A stretch of DNA of 64,000 bases from Streptomyces mobaraensis NBRC 13819 = DSM 40847. GTDB taxonomy: Bacteria; Actinomycetota; Actinomycetes; Streptomycetales; Streptomycetaceae. The DNA lies in assembly GCF_017916255.1 (NCBI RefSeq), contig NZ_CP072827.1, positions 3,162,001 through 3,226,000 of the forward strand. The letters run 5' to 3'. The notes below the pieces were generated by a model. The model was not told the origin of the DNA. It saw only the letters and a program-made list of their open reading frames with translations, and made no database searches. Of this stretch, positions 59,440 through 64,000 are shown one piece after another. Numbering within the stretch: the first letter of the stretch is position 1; each line of letters opens with the position of its first letter. A program made the position numbers and the translations under genes.

Positions 59440-62370
59440 ATGGCCGGCGACACAGAGCACGGACAGCGACTGCGCTTCGCCGTGCTCGGGCCCGTCCGCG
59501 CCTGGCGCGGCGGCGAGGAACTGCGGACCGGTTCGCCCCAGCAACGCGCCCTGCTCGCCGCGCTGCTGCTGCGCGGCGGCCGGACGGCCACGGCCGCGGA
59601 GCTGGTGGACGCGCTGTGGGGCGACGAGCCCCCGCACGCGGCGCTCGCCGCGCTGCGCACCTACGCGTCCCGGCTCCGCAAGGCGTTCGGGCCGGACGCG
59701 GACGTCCTGGCCAGCGAGGCGGGCGGGTACGCGCTCCGGGCCGGCGTCGGCTGCCTGGACATCGACTCCGCGGAGCGCCTCGCCGCCGAGGCCGAGAAGG
59801 CCCGCGCCGCGGGCAACGGCACCCGGGCCAGGGCGCTCATCACCGAGGCCCTGGCCGTCTGGGACGGCGAGCCGCTCGCGCACGTCCCCGGCCCGTACGC
59901 CGAGACCCAGCGCGCCCGCCTGGAGGAGTGGCGACTCGGCCTGGTGGAGACCCGGCTCGACCTGGACCTGGAGCTCGGCCACCACGCGGAGGCCGTCTCG
60001 GAGCTCACCGCGCTGACCGCCGCGCACCCGCTGCGCGAGCGGCTGCGCGAACTGCTGATGCTCGCCCTGTACCGCAGCGGCCGGCAGGCCGAGGCGCTGG
60101 CCGTGTACACGGACACCCGGCGGCTGCTCGACGACGAACTGGGCGTCGAGCCGTGCGCCGAGCTCTCGGAACTCCAGCAGCGCATCCTGCGCGGCGACGC
60201 CGACCTCGCGCCGCACCCGTCGGGCGACCGCGCCGGCACCGGCCTCTCGTTCGTCCGGCCCGCCCAGCTCCCGGCCACCGTCCCCGACTTCACCGGCCGG
60301 GACGCGTTCGTCCAGGAGCTCAGCCACCAGCTGGCGACGGCCGAGGGCCGGGTGATGGCGGTGTCGGCGGTGGCCGGCATCGGCGGCGTCGGCAAGACGA
60401 CGCTCGCCGTGCACGTCGCGCACGCGGCCCGCGACCACTTCCCCGACGGCCAGCTCTACGTCGACCTCCAGGGCACGGGACCGGTCGTCGCCGAACCCGA
60501 GGCCGTCCTCGGCGCGTTCCTGCGCGCCCTCGGCGTCGCCGACTCGGCGATACCCGAGGGCCTCCAGGAGCGCTCGGCCCTCTTCCGCTCCACGCTCGAC
60601 GGCCGCCGCGTCCTCGCCCTCCTCGACAACGCGCGCGACGCGGCCCAGGTCCGCCCGCTGCTCCCGGGCACGGAGGGCTGCGCGGCCCTCGTCACCAGCC
60701 GCACCCGCATGGTCGACCTGGCCGGCGCGCACCTCGTGGACCTGGACGTGATGAGCCCCGAGGAGGCCCTCGTCCTGTTCACCCGCATCGTCGGCACCGA
60801 ACGCGTCGCCGCCGAGCGGGACGCGGCCATGGACACCGTCGCGGCCTGCGGCTTCCTGCCGCTCGCCATCCGCATCGCGGCGTCCCGCCTCGCCGCCCGC
60901 CGCACCTGGACGGTCTCCGTCCTCGCCCGCAAACTCGGCGACGAACGCCGCCGCCTGGACGAACTCCGCGCCGGCGACCTCGCCGTCAAGGCCACCTTCG
61001 AACTCGGCTACGGCCAGCTGGAACCGGCCCAGGCCCGCGCCTTCCGCCTGCTCGGCCTCCCCGACGGCCCGGACATCTCCCTCCCGGCCGCCGCGGCCGT
61101 CCTCGACCTCGACGTCGACACCACGGAGGAACTCCTCGAAACCCTCGTCGACGCCTCCCTCCTGGAATCCGCCGCCCCCGGCCGCTACCGCTTCCACGAC
61201 CTCCTCCGCCTCTACGCCCGCTCCTGCGCCGAACGCGACGAACACCCCCCGGCCGAACGCGAGGCGGCGATGTCCCGGCTGCTCGACTTCTACCTGTCGA
61301 CGGCGGCGGGGGTGTACGTACTGGAGCGGCCGGGGGAGCAACTGGTCAAGCACATCGGCCCGACCGAGCACCCGGGGCTCGCCTTCCAGGACAGCGGGGC
61401 GGCGGCCGACTGGCTGTTCACCGAAGCGGGTTGCCTGTTGGCATGTGCGCGGCAGCACGCCCGCCCCGCGGGCTCCACGTTACAGCGCGCCGTCGACCTG
61501 CTGTTCGTCACAAAGGACCTCACCGAATCGGGGGCCTACTCGCGGCTGTACGCCCACGCGGCCACAGCCCTGCTCGACGCCGCCCAGGCCTCGGGCAACC
61601 ACCGGGCCGAAGCGCGGGCCCGGACCATCCTCGCCCAGGTCCGGAACTTCTCCGGGCGCTTCGCCGAGGCGGACGAGCAGGCGATGCACGCCGTCCGGCT
61701 GGGCAAGGAGTGCCAGGACCCGGTCTCCTGCGGCTACGCCGCGAACATCCGCGGCATCATAGCCATCTACCAGCAGCGGTACGACGATGCCGAGGACTAC
61801 TGCAACCAGGCGTTGGAGTGCTTCCGCGCCGACGGCAACCTCAACGGCGAGGCGAGCGCGTTGAGCAACCTCTCCCGCGTTCACACGGAGACCAGGCGTC
61901 CGCAGTCGGCCGTGCCGCTCGCTGAGCGGTGTCTCGCCATCTACCGCGCATCCAAGGTGACCTGGCGCCTGGCCAACGGCCTCTACGCCTATGGCACGGC
62001 GCTGAACAGTGCCGGCCGACATCAGGAGGCCCTGGCCCAGTTCGAAGAGGCACTTCCCGTCTTCCGCGACCACCGGCAGCGCATGTGGGAGGGCTGGACG
62101 CTCTTCCGCATGGCCGAGGTGCACCTGGCCACCCACGAGTACGCCCGCGGTGCCGCCCACGCGGAACAGGCGCTGACGCGCATCAGGGGGATCAGCGGGG
62201 AGTGGCGCCGGGGCAGCATCCTGCTGACGCTCGGGAGGTGCCTGGACGCCCTGGGACAGCCGGGCCGAGCCCGGGCCTGCTGGGCGGACGCGCTCACCGT
62301 CTTCGAGCAGTTGGGGCACGAGCACGAGGCACGGACCGTCCGGGACCTCCTCTCCCTGGCCACGGTCTGA
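59440..62370 (+). CDS. AfsR/SARP-type transcriptional regulator
   Basis: A 976-residue regulator of AfsR architecture. Residues 10-95 form an OmpR-like winged helix (RFAVLGPVRAWRGGEELRTGSPQQRALLAALLL, ALRTYASRLRKAFG). Residues 100-250 are the bacterial transcriptional activation domain. An NB-ARC ATPase follows with P-loop GIGGVGKTT (Lys319) and VLALLDNARDAAQV. TPR repeats fill the C-terminal third. AfsR homologues are phosphorylated by AfsK-type kinases and activate small-protein genes such as afsS. Two small proteins with shared motifs follow immediately. GCAGGGGG precedes the ATG. Confidence 0.93.
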   Translation: MAGDTEHGQRLRFAVLGPVRAWRGGEELRTGSPQQRALLAALLLRGGRTATAAELVDALWGDEPPHAALAALRTYASRLRKAFGPDADVLASEAGGYALRAGVGCLDIDSAERLAAEAEKARAAGNGTRARALITEALAVWDGEPLAHVPGPYAETQRARLEEWRLGLVETRLDLDLELGHHAEAVSELTALTAAHPLRERLRELLMLALYRSGRQAEALAVYTDTRRLLDDELGVEPCAELSELQQRILRGDADLAPHPSGDRAGTGLSFVRPAQLPATVPDFTGRDAFVQELSHQLATAEGRVMAVSAVAGIGGVGKTTLAVHVAHAARDHFPDGQLYVDLQGTGPVVAEPEAVLGAFLRALGVADSAIPEGLQERSALFRSTLDGRRVLALLDNARDAAQVRPLLPGTEGCAALVTSRTRMVDLAGAHLVDLDVMSPEEALVLFTRIVGTERVAAERDAAMDTVAACGFLPLAIRIAASRLAARRTWTVSVLARKLGDERRRLDELRAGDLAVKATFELGYGQLEPAQARAFRLLGLPDGPDISLPAAAAVLDLDVDTTEELLETLVDASLLESAAPGRYRFHDLLRLYARSCAERDEHPPAEREAAMSRLLDFYLSTAAGVYVLERPGEQLVKHIGPTEHPGLAFQDSGAAADWLFTEAGCLLACARQHARPAGSTLQRAVDLLFVTKDLTESGAYSRLYAHAATALLDAAQASGNHRAEARARTILAQVRNFSGRFAEADEQAMHAVRLGKECQDPVSCGYAANIRGIIAIYQQRYDDAEDYCNQALECFRADGNLNGEASALSNLSRVHTETRRPQSAVPLAERCLAIYRASKVTWRLANGLYAYGTALNSAGRHQEALAQFEEALPVFRDHRQRMWEGWTLFRMAEVHLATHEYARGAAHAEQALTRIRGISGEWRRGSILLTLGRCLDALGQPGRARACWADALTVFEQLGHEHEARTVRDLLSLATV

Positions 62371-62468
62371 GTACGGCCCCGGCCGGAACGCCGTCCGGAG
62401 CCGGTAGCGTTCCCTCTCAGGGGCGTGCCGTCGCCAGCCGGAGCGTGCCGGAGCCCCTGAACGCGCCC

Positions 62469-62513
62469 GTTCATCGAACGTTTATCGCGACCCGTCACCC
62501 TTCACGTATCGAT
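62469..62513 (+). promoter_or_regulatory. 11-bp direct repeats and -10-like box upstream of the first DDHxGS gene
   Basis: GTTCATCG (62469-62476) and GTTTATCG (62480-62487) are spaced by exactly 11 bp, the period bound by AfsR and PhoP. TATCGA (62508-62513) is a plausible -10, with the repeats covering the -35 region. The pattern resembles the afsS promoter as I recall it, but no binding data are available. Confidence 0.5.
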
Positions 62514-62672
62514 CCGTCGCGTCGGGGGGCAGGCGGGTCGTGGGTGTGGCCTCACCAACAGGACGGTTCAGGGTCCTGTCAACCCGTCCGGCGGTCTTCG
62601 GGGGAGTCGCCGGGCGGGTTCTGCATCCCCGTTGTACCGCACGACTCGCACTCAGTAACGGAGTTGAACGAC

Positions 62673-62837
62673 ATGAGCGAGGACAAGAAGCTCAAACCCA
62701 CTCTGCCCACACCACAAGACGACCACGCGGGCAGCACGACCGGCCTCGCGGCACAGCCGAGCAAGCCCAACGCCAAGGGCGCCGGCAGTGTACCGGCGGT
62801 GGTTCTCGACGACCACGCCGGTTCCGAGCCGGTCTGA
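62673..62837 (+). CDS. Small DDHxGS-motif protein A, AfsS-like in position
   Basis: A 54-residue hydrophilic protein without a signal peptide. It carries two copies of a DDHAGS motif (PQDDHAGST and VLDDHAGSE) in an otherwise Lys/Pro/Ala-rich chain. It lies 302 bp after the AfsR-like regulator on the same strand, behind candidate regulator repeats and ahead of a perfect hairpin. AfsS, the small target of AfsR in S. coelicolor, is about the same size and has repeated DNHMP-type motifs, so this may be a divergent analogue. CGGAG lies 9 nt before ATG. Confidence 0.75.
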   Translation: MSEDKKLKPTLPTPQDDHAGSTTGLAAQPSKPNAKGAGSVPAVVLDDHAGSEPV

Positions 62838-62843
62838 TGAACC

Positions 62844-62875
62844 GGCCGTCCGGCCGGGGCACCGACCGGACGGCC
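62844..62875 (+). terminator. Terminator hairpin after the first DDHxGS gene
   Basis: GGCCGTCCGG and CCGGACGGCC pair perfectly over 10 bp with a 12-nt loop, six bases after the stop codon. A second hairpin, GGGGAGCCG with CGGCTCCCC (63003-63027), lies further on, before the next gene. Confidence 0.7.
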
Positions 62876-63126
62876 TCCTCGGGCGGCATCGCACGGAATG
62901 GCCGCCACCCGCGGGGCTCGTCGGCCAGGGGGTACCAGCGCACGGGGAACGGGGGCTCCGGACGCATGGCGGCCGCCGAGAGCCGGCATCGACGACACGG
63001 AGGGGGAGCCGTCGGTGCCGGCTCCCCGTCGTTCGCGGCGGCTCCCGTTCCACCGGCCCGAAGCGACCAGCCAAGGGCCGCGCAGTACAGATCCCAGGTA
63101 ATCGACACGAGCAAGAGGAGTCACCC

Positions 63127-63330
63127 ATGGCTCGCGCCACAGCCCACCGCACCCGCAGACTGCTGGCCGCGTTCGCGATAGCCGGCGCCGCGGCCGCCCT
63201 CGGAACGCTGCCGGCCGCGGCGGACGACCACGGCGGCAGCTGGCCGACGGTGGCCCAGTCCGGCGGGGCGGCCGCGGACGACCACTCCGGCGCCACGCCC
63301 GCAAGCATCGACGAGCACCCCGTCGGCTGA
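63127..63330 (+). CDS. Secreted DDHxGS-motif small protein B
   Basis: A 67-residue protein. Residues 1-32 are a Sec signal peptide (basic start RTRRLL, core AAFAIAGAAAALG, AAA cleavage site). The mature peptide of about 35 residues has DDHGGS at its very start, ADDHSGA in the middle and IDEHPVG at the end, sharing the DDHxGS motif with protein A. GAGGAG lies 6 nt before ATG 63127. A perfect 11-bp terminator follows. It may be a secreted or processed peptide; no maturation enzyme is next to it. Function unknown. Confidence 0.75.
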   Translation: MARATAHRTRRLLAAFAIAGAAAALGTLPAAADDHGGSWPTVAQSGGAAADDHSGATPASIDEHPVG

Positions 63331-63348
63331 CCGTTCGGCCGTTCCCCC

Positions 63349-63380
63349 GGGCGACCCTCTGTGTGTCAGGAGGGTCGCCC
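63349..63380 (+). terminator. Terminator after the second DDHxGS gene
   Basis: GGGCGACCCTC (63349-63359) and GAGGGTCGCCC (63370-63380) pair perfectly with a 10-nt loop, 18 bases after the stop codon. Confidence 0.85.
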
Positions 63381-64000
63381 ATCGGCGTTCTGGCACCGAT
63401 TCACGACCGATGACACCGCCCGCCGCCCTGCGGACACTCCGCTCCGCGGGCACGGCGGCGCCGTCCCCGTCGGGCAATCGCCGTTCACACCGCCCATCCG
63501 TCCGCGCCACCCGGGCCCAGCCCCGCGTGGTCATCCCCGCCGAACCCCCGCCGCCCCCGGCCGTCCACCCCGCAAGGCCGCACTCCGCCACCCCGCATCG
63601 CGTCACCCCCGATTCGTCGAAGCCGCCGGACCCGGCGCGACGTCGCCGCGCCGGTGGCCGCCCATGCCGAACGCACCTGTCGACGAGACAAGCGGGTACG
63701 TTGACGGTCAGGGAGACCGGTCCGTCCTTGCTGACCAGTACCTCCATTCTCGGAGGCGGCTCTGACATCGGCCTTGTCCGGTGCCCTCGTTCGGAGGGTT
63801 TCCAGTGGACCGATGAACCACGGACGCCCGAGCGCGGTCACGGCCTCGGCCACGCGCGCGATCGCCGCGCCGCATAAGGAGACCGATCGCCACAGGTGCG
63901 CCCAACTCGTCCTGCATACCGCTTGGTTGGTGGCTCGGAGCCTCGCTTTCGCGTCACCTCTCTGCTTACACTCACCGCACCAGTAACACCTCTGATAACA
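63381..64000. other. Terminal 620 bp without a confident gene
   Basis: Several short frames are open on both strands but none has a ribosome site, recognised motif or consistent codon bias. The last 130 bases are relatively AT-rich (CTTGGTTGGTGGCTCGG... onward) and could be the promoter region of a gene beyond the window. Confidence 0.5.

Noticed and set aside
63485..63853. Minus-strand ORF near the window end
   Set aside because: No motif or codon bias; overlapping frames are equally open.

Overview
The window looks like chromosomal DNA from a Streptomyces or close relative. Base composition is very GC-rich with GC at nearly every third codon position. GTG and TTG starts are common. Many families are typical of the genus: a conservon operon with two P450s, a DUF5753/DUF397 regulator pair, AfsR-type and STAND regulators, FbiC, a class F sortase and an IS110-family transposase. 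No rRNA, CRISPR array or phage structural genes are visible. One tRNA-Arg(CCT) is present.

Layout. 1-8.3 kb: end of a drug-efflux MFS gene with its TetR regulator, a secreted M6-type metalloprotease, a GT-B-like protein interrupted by fifteen perfect 7-bp repeats, an NB-ARC/TPR STAND protein and a GNAT acetyltransferase. 8.3-10.9 kb: divergent GlxA-type AraC regulator and MFS exporter. 12.0-19.4 kb: a compact seven-gene biosynthetic operon of cupin, methionyl-tRNA-synthetase-like protein, aspartate decarboxylase (PanD), lysine/ornithine N-hydroxylase, DAO-like flavoenzyme, condensation/WS-DGAT-like acyltransferase and two-domain VOC protein. 19.4-21.1 kb: an IS110-family element. 21-24 kb: thioesterase, tRNA-Arg, an orphan membrane protein and a polysaccharide deacetylase. 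24-31 kb: a complete conservon (CvnA-D plus CYP157-like and CYP154-like P450s). 31-44.6 kb: VC0807-like membrane protein, an Mrr-TerD fusion, RecQ, sortase F with a secreted partner, a polytopic membrane protein, a DD-carboxypeptidase with a very long cytosolic tail, and GPP34. 45-52 kb: DUF5753/DUF397 pair, a lipoprotein-like membrane protein, FbiC and an F420-dependent LLM oxidoreductase. 52-57 kb: a PHP hydrolase and a small type VII secretion-like substrate locus with tandem repeats in its gaps. 57-64 kb: MerR regulator, cupin, AfsR/SARP regulator and two tiny proteins sharing a DDHxGS motif.

The most interesting system is the 12-19.4 kb operon. Cupin + MetRS-like protein + N-hydroxylase + DAO-like oxidase is the known N-N bond (hydrazine) cassette, which couples N6-hydroxylysine to an amino acid. 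Here cupin and MetRS are separate overlapping genes, and a PanD with all catalytic residues sits between them and the N-hydroxylase. This suggests that beta-alanine is the coupling partner and 3-hydrazinopropionate the product; acyltransferase and VOC genes would act later. That product is an inference.

A second notable system is the AfsR-like regulator followed by two DDHxGS small proteins. It parallels the afsR-afsS pair, and 11-bp direct repeats lie in the promoter region upstream of the first small gene.
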